DNA from: Janthinobacterium sp. Marseille
Lineage (GTDB): Bacteria; Pseudomonadota; Gammaproteobacteria; Burkholderiales; Burkholderiaceae_D
NCBI RefSeq assembly: GCF_000013625.1
Contig: NC_009659.1
Span: forward strand, 2,728,001-2,792,000
DNA: 64,000 nt
Reading direction: 5' to 3'
Part shown: one piece after another, positions 9,272-17,050 of the stretch
Layout of the letters: each line of letters opens with the position of its first letter
Position numbering within the stretch: position 1 is the first letter of the stretch
Made by a program: the position numbers and the translations under genes
The notes under the pieces: model-generated
The model's database searches: none
Told to the model about the DNA's origin: nothing
Seen by the model: the letters and a program-made list of their open reading frames with translations, nothing else

Positions 9272-9286
9272 ATGCCCTTTGATGCA
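9272..9286 (+). promoter_or_regulatory. Weak copy of the repeated box
   Basis: ATGCCCTTTGATGCA differs from the consensus TTGCCCTTTGGTGCA at two positions. It lies in the 139-bp gap upstream of the exported protein gene that starts at 9159. It is the least secure of the boxes but is in the same kind of position. Confidence 0.35.
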
Positions 9287-9298
9287 TGGCACGGACAT

Positions 9299-10465
9299 TC
9301 AAAATGCTTCACCTACATATAAATAAACGGCGCGGTCATCCTTGGTAAACGCAACATCCAGGCTGACATTCATCTTGTAATCCTTGCTGGCCTGCCACCG
9401 TATGCCGGCACCGATCGACGGCAACATTTTTTGTTGCAGCAATTCACTGAATGAAGGCCCGATGCTGCCAATACCGCCAAAAGCCACCGCACCCCAGCGA
9501 TGCGCGAGGCTCCAGCGCACTTCGGCCTGCGCCGCCAGCATCGACTTATCGCGATACTGGCCGGTGGTATAACCGCGCAAATCATTGTTGCGGCCATACA
9601 TGCAAAGATCGCTGAAAGGAACGTCGCCACCCACCACGCAAGTAGCGACACGTCCGGCTATCACTACCCCTGCGCTATACGGCCAGTAACGATTCCACGA
9701 TGCAGAAAATTGACGGAAGTTGACGTCGCTACCGAAGGCGGACGTGTAGAAATTGAGATTGGCTTTGGCATAGGTGCCGGTCGTCGGATAGAAGCCGTCA
9801 TCGCGCGAATCGTATTCGATGGCCGGTCCGAGTGAGGCAGTCGTCCGCCTGAGGTCGGCTTCCGGAATGACCGCACCTATACGCGGCAGCTGCGACAAGT
9901 CCATCTCACTTTTCAGATTCACATTCTGGTAGCGCAGGCCGAGGAACCAGTGATCACCAACCTGGTACAGCGCCTGTACCATGCCGCCGGTACCAACCTG
10001 GTTCAGCGGAATGGATACACCACGATCACCGGCCGCGGTTCCGATACCGTAAAACTTCAAATCCAGATCGGCATGGCCTATACCCGCTGTCAGACGTAAA
10101 CGGTTTTGCATAAAGGTCGCCTGCTGCACGGCACCCACCATGCTGCTGGAGCCCGCCTTCATCACAGCCACGCCGCTGACCCACGGACGCTCGCTTTCGT
10201 TCGGGTTATACAGGGCAAGCCCGACCAGGGTCAGCCCGGAACCCAGTGCCGGATTGGACTGCGGGATAGGGAGTACAACAAAATTGGTTTTCTTTACCGG
10301 TTTCTTCTCGGCTTCTTCAGAAAACTTTCCCGCATCATTCACATTGGCCGTCATCTCATGCGTCGCACTGAGCGCATCGGATTGCGCATGGCCTGTGCCG
10401 ATCCCGGCCATGGACAACAGCACGAAGTACAGGACAAACGAGGCCGCGGGCCGCCGCGTGATCAT
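9299..10465 (-). CDS. BamA/TamA-like outer membrane beta-barrel protein, copy 1
   Basis: A 388-residue protein with a signal peptide (to about GHAQSD, residue 30) and a C-terminal half like the surface-antigen D15 domain of Omp85 proteins, with alternating strands and a terminal aromatic residue (VGEAF). It lacks visible POTRA repeats, so it is a barrel-only member. The gene at 22333-23520 encodes a related protein (both contain a phrase of the type PAxGxGL near the N-terminus and DYDxRD/DxRDDGFYP segments). There is no good ribosome site; the start lies nine bases after the stop of the gene upstream, so translational coupling is likely. Confidence 0.75.
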   Translation of the reverse strand: MITRRPAASFVLYFVLLSMAGIGTGHAQSDALSATHEMTANVNDAGKFSEEAEKKPVKKTNFVVLPIPQSNPALGSGLTLVGLALYNPNESERPWVSGVAVMKAGSSSMVGAVQQATFMQNRLRLTAGIGHADLDLKFYGIGTAAGDRGVSIPLNQVGTGGMVQALYQVGDHWFLGLRYQNVNLKSEMDLSQLPRIGAVIPEADLRRTTASLGPAIEYDSRDDGFYPTTGTYAKANLNFYTSAFGSDVNFRQFSASWNRYWPYSAGVVIAGRVATCVVGGDVPFSDLCMYGRNNDLRGYTTGQYRDKSMLAAQAEVRWSLAHRWGAVAFGGIGSIGPSFSELLQQKMLPSIGAGIRWQASKDYKMNVSLDVAFTKDDRAVYLYVGEAF

Positions 10466-10474
10466 GGGGAGGAA

Positions 10475-11419
10475 TTACATGAAGAGCAGGCTCAGGCTGA
10501 TACCGATCGAATAACCTTTGGGCCTGTCCTTGGTGTCGATATCCCACACTGCCCGTGCGCTTGCCGAACCCGGGTGACTTCCTATTTTTCCACTCCAGGT
10601 CATGATAGGTCCCAGTCCTACCGCACTGCCGCGAAAACCATTCAGGCGATCCGCCAGTGCGCCCTTGTCATCACCCAATTGATAGATCAGGCCGCCGACC
10701 ACACCGAGGTTGGTGTCTTTCGCAACACGTGTCGTCCACAATGCTTCGGAGACCAGCAAAGGTGCATTGCGGTAATCGGTATCCTTGTTCTTGGTATAAA
10801 ACTGCAGCATACCCATCGCCGTGAATTCGCCACCGTCCTTGTTTAAACGGGTGTAAGCAATGGTCGGCATGAAGGTCCAGGTGTTTTGTCCGTCATTCGC
10901 CAGTCGCTTCGGATCATAGCTGGCGCTCGGCGCATAGATGGGCAGCGACAGCGACATGTGTTCGGTTTTACTGAAATGAAAACCGGCGATGATAGGAGTC
11001 ACCAGGATATCGGCGATGCCGGTCGTCGAGTCGGAACTGCCGCTGGCCAGGGATCCTGCCTGTAGCGAAGTGCTGGCCTTGATGTATTGGAGTGGTATCC
11101 CGAGCGCCGAAGCAAAATTCCACTGCCCCGGACCGGTGTCCCAAATACACGTGACGTTCGCGATCGTGTAAGACGCCTTGACCTTGATACCGGCACTCAC
11201 CTCGCCTGCAATCGGTACTTGTCGTGAAGCACCAATATCACCGTCGAAATAAATACTCTGTACCGACACCGCCCAACCCGGTTCCGGCGGCACGATACCG
11301 GCATTCGAAGTAATTTGCTGGGCCGTGATAGGCCGTCCCATCGCACCTTCTGTCGCATGTACCGCACCAGGCAGGATGCAAATCAGGGAACCGGCAATCG
11401 TCAGGTATTTGCGCAACAT
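10475..11419 (-). CDS. Outer membrane channel, Phenol_MetA_deg-like
   Basis: A 314-residue protein with a signal peptide (cleavage near VHATEG). The mature part has the pattern of the Phenol_MetA_deg outer membrane family: an N-terminal PEPGWAVSVQSIYF strand, a central GIADILVTPIIAGFHF segment, many amphipathic strands and a hydrophobic C-terminus ending in LLFM. Members are thought to take part in passage of hydrophobic or aromatic compounds across the outer membrane. The ATG at 11419 is chosen for its GGAG and signal peptide. It leads a two-gene unit with the barrel protein downstream, and a box lies about 85 bp upstream. Confidence 0.7.
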   Translation of the reverse strand: MLRKYLTIAGSLICILPGAVHATEGAMGRPITAQQITSNAGIVPPEPGWAVSVQSIYFDGDIGASRQVPIAGEVSAGIKVKASYTIANVTCIWDTGPGQWNFASALGIPLQYIKASTSLQAGSLASGSSDSTTGIADILVTPIIAGFHFSKTEHMSLSLPIYAPSASYDPKRLANDGQNTWTFMPTIAYTRLNKDGGEFTAMGMLQFYTKNKDTDYRNAPLLVSEALWTTRVAKDTNLGVVGGLIYQLGDDKGALADRLNGFRGSAVGLGPIMTWSGKIGSHPGSASARAVWDIDTKDRPKGYSIGISLSLLFM

Positions 11420-11502
11420 GTCTGGTCTCCATGGGATAGCGATATGCGCACAGCATGGAGAAAAGGCGTTTCGATTGCACTTGTATCTTGGTGATAAGAA
11501 AA

Positions 11503-11517
11503 GTGCCCCTTGGTGCA
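11503..11517 (+). promoter_or_regulatory. Copy of the repeated box upstream of the channel gene
   Basis: GTGCCCCTTGGTGCA matches the consensus TTGCCCTTTGGTGCA at 13 of 15 positions and continues with A as in the fuller palindrome. It sits in the divergent gap between the minus-strand channel gene (start 11419) and the plus-strand response regulator unit (start 11698 or 11779), so it could serve either side. Confidence 0.5.
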
Positions 11518-11697
11518 AGTCCGCCCGTCAAGGCGAGCGCGGACGGTATCTGCACTAACGTGCATAAGTGTTTGCCTCAATCGGCAATATTCAAGACCGC
11601 CTGCATGCTTCACGCTTTCATCACGAAATGCCTGAGGCCGGCAACATACGAAAAAGCACAGGTCACTGACAGGACGGCGACCGGGGAGGAAGACAGC

Positions 11698-11775
11698 ATG
11701 GATGCACACGAGAAACAGCACTTCCAATCCAGACTTTATCGATACAGGCAAATCGCATCTTCGTTTGGAGACTGA
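11698..11775 (+). CDS. Possible 25-residue leader or small protein
   Basis: A short frame, MDAHEKQHFQSRLYRYRQIASSFGD, preceded by an almost ideal ribosome site (GGGGAGGA, seven bases before the ATG). Its stop lies three bases before the ATG of the response regulator gene and its last codons contain that gene's GGAG, which is the arrangement of a coupled upstream open frame. The product is charged, not hydrophobic, so not a membrane peptide. Whether the peptide itself matters is unknown. Confidence 0.4.
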   Translation: MDAHEKQHFQSRLYRYRQIASSFGD

Positions 11776-11778
11776 GCC

Positions 11779-12165
11779 ATGAGGCCTGCCGTTGCGCCGT
11801 GGAAGATCGCGGTAGTTGAGGATGACAATGGCTTGCGTGCCGCCATCCTGCGCATGCTCAATGCCTGTGGCTGGAATCCGGTCGGCTTCGCATCGGCCGA
11901 AGGTTTCCTCGAATCCGCGGTAGTAGAGTCCATCGATTGCCTGGTGCTGGATCTTTATCTGCCAGGCATATCGGGCTTCGAGTTACTGGAGCAGATCAAG
12001 GCCAAGGGAATGGACATACCCATCATTTTTATCACTGCTCAGGACGACGAAAAAATACGGGTACGCGTCGAGGGCGTAGGCAAACTGTATTTACCCAAAC
12101 CCTTTACCGGCCAGTCATTGGCGTCCAAGGTAAAGGATTGTCTGAAGCATGCCGGTCCACTTTAA
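11779..12165 (+). CDS. Stand-alone response regulator receiver protein
   Basis: A 128-residue protein made of a single receiver domain. VVEDD near residue 13 gives the acidic pair, LDLYLPG near residue 57 the phosphoacceptor aspartate, ITAQDD the Thr switch and LPKPF the conserved lysine. There is no output domain, so it probably relays or buffers phosphate or acts by protein contact. It is FixJ-like in sequence. It precedes a lipoprotein gene by 13 bp and lies about 0.9 kb upstream of the FixJ/kinase pair, which makes a phosphorelay with that kinase plausible. Confidence 0.85.
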   Translation: MRPAVAPWKIAVVEDDNGLRAAILRMLNACGWNPVGFASAEGFLESAVVESIDCLVLDLYLPGISGFELLEQIKAKGMDIPIIFITAQDDEKIRVRVEGVGKLYLPKPFTGQSLASKVKDCLKHAGPL

Positions 12166-12178
12166 AAAGGAGAAACAC

Positions 12179-12727
12179 ATGAAACTGCGCGCCATCATGT
12201 TGCTGGCCTTGACGACACTTCTGGGAGCCTGTGCCAGCAGTCCCACCGTAACCGTTGACAGCGATCCGGCCGTCAACTTCGCCAAATACCGCACCTACAC
12301 CTGGCTGGCCCGGCCGCAGGTAAGCAATCCCTTATTCCAGCAACGCATCATGAGCGGCGTCGACGCCCGTCTGCAGGCAGCAGGCTGGAGGCCCAGCAAT
12401 ACCGGTGAAGTCACCGTCGTCGCCCATGTCGCCACCGCGCAGAAACAATCCATCAGTACTTTCTATGATTCAGGCCCTTATGCCGGCTGGGGCTGGCGCG
12501 CGATGCCGGCTCCCGGCATGGGCAGTGCCACCACGGTCGTCGATACTTATCAAACCGGCACGTTGGTGGTAGACCTGTTTGATACCGCGAACAAAAAAGC
12601 GATCTGGCGCGGTACCGCCGAAGCGGATATCCCGGACAAACCTGAACAAACGACATCACTGCTGGATGCATCACTCGACAAAATGTTTGCCGGCTTCCCG
12701 CCCGGCAGCGTCGCCAAAGCCAAGTAA
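12179..12727 (+). CDS. DUF4136-type lipoprotein
   Basis: A 182-residue lipoprotein with a type II signal peptide (LLGAC lipobox, cysteine near residue 17). The mature part has the DUF4136 pattern: DPAVNFAKYRTYTW near residue 30, a Gly/Trp-rich middle, and GTLVVDLFDTANKKAIWRGTAEADI before a short C-terminal helix. Such proteins are usually envelope lipoproteins of unknown role. The ATG at 12179 follows AAAAAGGAG at a good distance. It is probably cotranscribed with the receiver protein upstream. Confidence 0.8.
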   Translation: MKLRAIMLLALTTLLGACASSPTVTVDSDPAVNFAKYRTYTWLARPQVSNPLFQQRIMSGVDARLQAAGWRPSNTGEVTVVAHVATAQKQSISTFYDSGPYAGWGWRAMPAPGMGSATTVVDTYQTGTLVVDLFDTANKKAIWRGTAEADIPDKPEQTTSLLDASLDKMFAGFPPGSVAKAK

Positions 12728-12764
12728 ACCGGCACTGCTCACCCGCCTGCAAATGCAAGAATAA

Positions 12765-12778
12765 AATTGTTAACAATT
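12765..12778. repeat. Perfect 14-bp palindrome AATTGTTAACAATT
   Basis: A fully symmetric AT-rich site 38 bp after the lipoprotein stop codon and about 280 bp before the FixJ-type gene. It could be an operator or a part of the intergenic structure; no run of T follows at once, so it is not a plain terminator. Confidence 0.4.
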
Positions 12779-12846
12779 GATAACGATTTTGCTTGCGGAG
12801 TGAGCACTTCGCATTTAACATTCCTTCAAGAAAAAGCAAAAACGAA

Positions 12847-12861
12847 TTGCCCTTTGGTGCA
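12847..12861 (+). promoter_or_regulatory. Repeated regulatory box upstream of the FixJ-kinase operon
   Basis: A perfect copy of TTGCCCTTTGGTGCA about 200 bp before the ATG of the response regulator, followed at 12870-12883 by a partial copy (TGCCCTTTAGGCCA). The whole 333-bp gap (12728-13060) holds these, the palindrome at 12765 and no gene. The position suggests autoregulation. Confidence 0.55.
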
Positions 12862-13060
12862 GGATGCTCTGCCCTTTAGGCCAATATTCTTGCCCCTGTT
12901 ATCAGGCGCATGATGCATTCCCCCACCTAGACTTTCGGTACAAAAACGAAAGCAAGGAAAAGTTGCCGCAAGGAAAATTAAGGAATACAGTCGTATTTGT
13001 TAAATCAATAGCCTTTTTGTTCCACGTATTTTGTCGCGTCGACTTTTTTGGAGATGTCGC

Positions 13061-13741
13061 ATGAACGTAATAGAACTACAGGACAAGGCTGAACCAGCTG
13101 TCATCAGGATAGTTGACGACGATCCCTCTTTCAGGCGCGCACTACAGCGCTTGCTCCAGACTACCGGCTACCGTGTACTCGACTATAGCTCGGTCGGTGA
13201 CATGCTCCTGTCGGGTATCGGCAATGAATCCGGCTGCATCATCCTCGATATTAATATGCCCGGCCCCAGCGGCCTCGACCTGCAGGAAATGCTGGTCGCC
13301 GATGCGCATCCACTACCTATCATCTTTATCACCGGCGAAGCCACGGTGAGTGATTCGATTCGTGCGATGAAAGCGGGAGCGGCTGATTTTTTCTGCAAAC
13401 CACTGGATAGCCAGGCCCTGCTCTGCACGCTGGACAAAACCCTCAAGGACGCCGCATGCAAGCGAAAGAAAAGCAAGGAGCTGTGTGATTTGGAAGCACG
13501 CTATGCGACCCTGACCTCGCGCGAGAAAGAAGTGCTGGCGATGGTGACACGCGGCGCCCTGAATAAACAGATCAGTGCCAAGCTTGATGTTGCCGAACGT
13601 ACGGTGAAAGCACACCGTGCCAAGGTGATGGAAAAAATGGAAGTCAAAACGCTGGCCGAATTGGTGCATGTCGTTGAAAAACTCCACATCGAATCCGATT
13701 CGGTATACGAGACTTCGTTTAATTCAGCGCGATTCTCGTGA
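13061..13741 (+). CDS. FixJ/NarL-type response regulator
   Basis: A 226-residue two-domain regulator. The receiver domain (about residues 14-130) has VDDDPSFRR, LDINMPG with the phosphoacceptor Asp, ITGEAT and CKPL. A linker with KRKKSKE leads to a LuxR-type helix-turn-helix (about residues 150-210: LTSREKEVLAMVTRGALNKQ, then DVAERTVKAHRAKVMEKM). It should bind DNA as a dimer when phosphorylated by the kinase whose gene overlaps its stop. GGAGA lies six bases before the ATG. It is the natural candidate for the protein that binds the repeated box in this block, one copy of which precedes it. Confidence 0.9.
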   Translation: MNVIELQDKAEPAVIRIVDDDPSFRRALQRLLQTTGYRVLDYSSVGDMLLSGIGNESGCIILDINMPGPSGLDLQEMLVADAHPLPIIFITGEATVSDSIRAMKAGAADFFCKPLDSQALLCTLDKTLKDAACKRKKSKELCDLEARYATLTSREKEVLAMVTRGALNKQISAKLDVAERTVKAHRAKVMEKMEVKTLAELVHVVEKLHIESDSVYETSFNSARFS

Positions 13742-15651
13742 CAGGCAAGCAGACTCTCTTCACTCTGCAAACGCTCTTCCAATGGAATCGCATATATTCA
13801 AGCAAGCGCTTGCGCACCTGCATTGCGTTCATCGCGATGCAGGTTTGTGCATGGCCGGTGGCGGCAGATCACGTCAAAACCATACTCATGATCAATCCCG
13901 CAGAGGTGCTGTCGCCCAATGCGCAGACGATAGATCATGCGATGTACGAGGTACTTTCAAAGTCGCCGCAGAAAGTAGCGATACTTTCCGAATACCTGAC
14001 CAAGCTTAACGAGCCACCAGGTGAGCTTGAACGCGATGCAATCGAGCTGATTGAAAAAAAATACAGCGATCGCCACATCGACTTGATCGTTGCCCGCGGC
14101 GAACGCTCGCTGGAATTTATCGAGCGCAATGGCAAGGCGATCTGGCCGGACGTACCGGTGATGTATTACTCATTATCCAGCCCTGCCATTTACTGGCGCA
14201 AAAGCCCGCAAAAAATCAGCGGTGTCTTTATTGACTATGATTATGCGGCGAACCTGGCCTTGATCATGCGCCTGCAACCCTCGGTCAAACACATCATCCA
14301 GTTGGTCGAATCACCCCATCCGGAAGAAATCCAGCAACTGCACACCAAACTGGCCGCTCTTGCCAAAGCCAGACAGGCAGATTTACATGTAGACACCATT
14401 GGTGAAAGACCACTGGCCGACTTATTGAATTTTGTCACCACCCTCCCTCCCGACACCGTCTTGCTTGCGATGACCATCGATGGTGACCGGGACGGTGTAC
14501 GTTATTCAACCGATGAAATCGTGCGTGCCATTTCGGAGAAATCCAGTGTTCCCATGTATGGGATGCGCGGCAGTTATATGGGCAATGGCGTAGTCGGCGG
14601 CCAGGTCATTAACCTGAGCGAACATGGACGCGAAGCCGGCCAGTTGGCACTGCAATTGCTCAGCAATCCAAAGCGCGGCCCGTATACACAAATCAGCCAG
14701 CGTACGCGCTGCGTCATCGACGACAGGCAAATCGCGCGCTGGGGATTCAATTTCACCGACATCCCTGACAACTGTGAGCGGCCATTCCATATCCCGACTT
14801 TCTGGGAACGCAATGCGATGCAAATCATCGCGTTCGTGCTGATGACGGCTGTCATCCTGCTGCTGATATTCGGCTTCCAATGGCAGCGCAAGAAGAGATT
14901 GCGCGCCGATGAAGAAGCCAACCGACAGCGCACCGCCCTCGCCCATGTGGCGCGCCTAGGCAGCGTCGGCGAACTCACCGCTTCCATCGTGCATGAAATC
15001 AACCAGCCACTGGGAGCCATCCTCGCCAATGCGGATGCAGCGACCATGATGCTCAACCAGCAGTCGCATCCGGACCATGAACTCAGGGCGATCCTGGCGG
15101 ATATACGCGATGATAATTTACGTGCCAGCCTGATCATTCAAAAATTGCGCGTACTGTTAAGCAAACGCTCGCTGGAATCCAAGCCGGTTTCATTGAATGA
15201 AGTCATCGACACTTCGCGCAGCTTACTGGGCAATCTTGCAATCAAACATCATGTCATGATGGCTATCGAGCTGGCGCCAGACCTGCCGATGATCATGGGC
15301 GACAGTACCCATTTACAGCAAGTGCTGATCAATCTCGCCTCCAATGCCATGGAAGCAATGGAAGCCGTACCGCCCGCACAAAGAACGCTGTCGATTAAAA
15401 CCGAACAATGCAATGCTTCGCACATCCGCCTGATCGTTGCTGACAAGGGCCCGGGCATCCCGACCAATATCCTGCCGAATATCTTTGAGTCTTTCTACAC
15501 AACCAAGCCGGAAGGCATGGGCATGGGACTCGCCATCGTTCAAACAATAGTCGACGCACATTGCGGCCTGATTGAAACCTTCAACGATCCGGCCGGCGGT
15601 GCAGCATTTGTTATCACCTTTCCGATTGCAAAGAACGGTATGCGTGCTTAA
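13738..15651 (+). CDS. Hybrid-input sensor histidine kinase
   Basis: A 637-residue kinase starting with GTG inside the stop of the regulator gene (GTGA overlap), which implies coupled translation. Residues 20-45 form a signal or membrane segment; about 50-350 resemble the ABC-transporter substrate-binding domain (PF04392 type) and should lie in the periplasm; a membrane span follows at about 360-380. The HisKA box is SIVHEINQPLGAI with the phospho-His, and the HATPase domain has NLASNAMEAM, DKGPGIP and a final GMGMGLAI. The signal could be a small ligand bound by the periplasmic domain. It pairs with the FixJ-type regulator. Confidence 0.9.
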   Translation: MTGKQTLFTLQTLFQWNRIYSSKRLRTCIAFIAMQVCAWPVAADHVKTILMINPAEVLSPNAQTIDHAMYEVLSKSPQKVAILSEYLTKLNEPPGELERDAIELIEKKYSDRHIDLIVARGERSLEFIERNGKAIWPDVPVMYYSLSSPAIYWRKSPQKISGVFIDYDYAANLALIMRLQPSVKHIIQLVESPHPEEIQQLHTKLAALAKARQADLHVDTIGERPLADLLNFVTTLPPDTVLLAMTIDGDRDGVRYSTDEIVRAISEKSSVPMYGMRGSYMGNGVVGGQVINLSEHGREAGQLALQLLSNPKRGPYTQISQRTRCVIDDRQIARWGFNFTDIPDNCERPFHIPTFWERNAMQIIAFVLMTAVILLLIFGFQWQRKKRLRADEEANRQRTALAHVARLGSVGELTASIVHEINQPLGAILANADAATMMLNQQSHPDHELRAILADIRDDNLRASLIIQKLRVLLSKRSLESKPVSLNEVIDTSRSLLGNLAIKHHVMMAIELAPDLPMIMGDSTHLQQVLINLASNAMEAMEAVPPAQRTLSIKTEQCNASHIRLIVADKGPGIPTNILPNIFESFYTTKPEGMGMGLAIVQTIVDAHCGLIETFNDPAGGAAFVITFPIAKNGMRA

Positions 15652-16622
15652 GCCAGCTTGTTGTTATCCAGTTTTTTGCGCAAAGAACCCGCACTGTTTT
15701 GCGTATCCACTTTAGGATTCAGGCGCAAAGCCTGTTCGAACGCGGCCATGGCTTCCGGCAGTTGTCCCAGCAATTCATATGATTCGCCGCGAATACGATG
15801 CGCCAATGCGCCCCAATCTGCCCTGTCTTCGGCACCTTCCTGCAGTGCTTCATCCGCAGCGAACAAGGCAATGATCGCGTTATCAGCCGTGGGCGTAGTC
15901 TGTAGCAATTCCCGGGCCGCAGATATCTTTGCCACGTAATGCCCGATTCCAAGCCGCGCATCCTGAAACGCCTGTTGATCCCTGAATTCACCATCGCTTG
16001 AATAAAAAAACTGTCCGAGGGATTTATGCACTACCCCGACCGCCCGCAGCTCACCTGCGGCATCCACATCAAACGTGTATTGATCAGGCCAGCCGGTTAC
16101 CGGCAGGCGCGAAAATACAAGCCTGCCGTTTTTAATATCCAGGATTTCAAACAGGTCGACATCGGCGTTCAAGGCATTGGCAGTTTGCACGGCTACGTAC
16201 CTGCCACAGTCCGAAATACCAATGTTGAAAATATTCGCGTGATAGCACTTGCGGTAGAGCTCATTGCCTTCACTATCAATTGCGACCAGCGAACCTTCCA
16301 GTTCGGAACCGCATCCTGCATCGACCAGGATATAAGTCCCGGTATCGGAAACTGCCGCCCCCATCGGATGAGCGAAGGAATTCAGTTCGTGTGCAACTGT
16401 ATCGGACTCATAATTAACCAAAATTAATCGGCCATTTCCGCTGTCATTATCAAAAACTTTGCAGCCAATGACCCAACGCTGGTTCGGGGAACAGTAAGCT
16501 CGCCCGGCAAACAAGGGATGTGTGAGTTGCAGCCAGCGATCCTGCAGGACGGCATTGCGATTTTTTTCACCCGCAAACTTACCGCCGCCCAAAGCAGCAC
16601 GCAATTTGGAAATCAATCCCAT
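15648..16622 (-). CDS. Beta-propeller-like protein with C-terminal TPR
   Basis: A 324-residue cytoplasmic protein. Residues about 35-220 have repeated short strands (GRLILVNYESD, GSLVAIDSEGNELYRK, GRYVAVQTANAL, GRLVFSRLPVTG) of the kind found in WD40/PQQ propellers; residues about 245-310 look like tetratricopeptide repeats (LGQLPEAMAAFEQALRLNP). No signal peptide. The start has GAGGGGGAAAG. Its 3' end overlaps the kinase gene by four bases on the opposite strand. I cannot name the family; a scaffolding role is only inferred from the folds. Confidence 0.65.
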   Translation of the reverse strand: MGLISKLRAALGGGKFAGEKNRNAVLQDRWLQLTHPLFAGRAYCSPNQRWVIGCKVFDNDSGNGRLILVNYESDTVAHELNSFAHPMGAAVSDTGTYILVDAGCGSELEGSLVAIDSEGNELYRKCYHANIFNIGISDCGRYVAVQTANALNADVDLFEILDIKNGRLVFSRLPVTGWPDQYTFDVDAAGELRAVGVVHKSLGQFFYSSDGEFRDQQAFQDARLGIGHYVAKISAARELLQTTPTADNAIIALFAADEALQEGAEDRADWGALAHRIRGESYELLGQLPEAMAAFEQALRLNPKVDTQNSAGSLRKKLDNNKLA

Positions 16623-17008
16623 CTTTCCCCCTCATTGAACAGTTCTGCTTCACCCGGTCAAATGTTTAACCGTCTGAATCTGCTGTACTTATTCAACACG
16701 CTGTCGCTATCTGAAGCGAGTTGGCGTATCAGATAAAGCAGCGTGCAATTGATGGATTGCACATTGCATGCCAGCTACAAATTCATGACGCGAGCATATT
16801 GGCCGATCAAGGGAATAGAGGAAATATTATTTAAAAACAAATGCTTAGCAACACATTTTTGCTGGCGCCCTGTCCAACCCGGGCTTTGATAGAGGCAAGG
16901 ATGTTCCGCCGTTACGTTACAAGGGGTACAAATTGTTTCGAAGTACGGTGGAGGAGATTAAGCGGATTGGCAGACCGGATCAGCGATACCCCGACCGGCA
17001 AAATGGCC
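16623..17008. other. Gene-free stretch with an inverted repeat
   Basis: About 390 bp without a convincing gene, between the propeller/TPR gene (leftward) and the end of sulfatase 2. It contains an inverted repeat at 16743-16762, GTGCAAT then six bases then ATTGCAC, about 120 bp upstream of the propeller/TPR start. Its half-sites recall part of the repeated box but it is not a full copy. Confidence 0.4.
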
Positions 17009-17042
17009 GCGCTCACCCCAGGCCCGGGGATGAGCGCTTTTT
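17009..17042. terminator. Bidirectional hairpin terminator
   Basis: GCGCTCA-CCCC pairs with GGGGA-TGAGCGC (one bulge) around an AGGCCC loop, then TTTTT on the plus strand; on the minus strand a TTTT run follows a few bases on. It lies nine bases past the sulfatase 2 stop and most likely ends that transcript. Confidence 0.65.
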
Positions 17043-17050
17043 CCCTTGCT

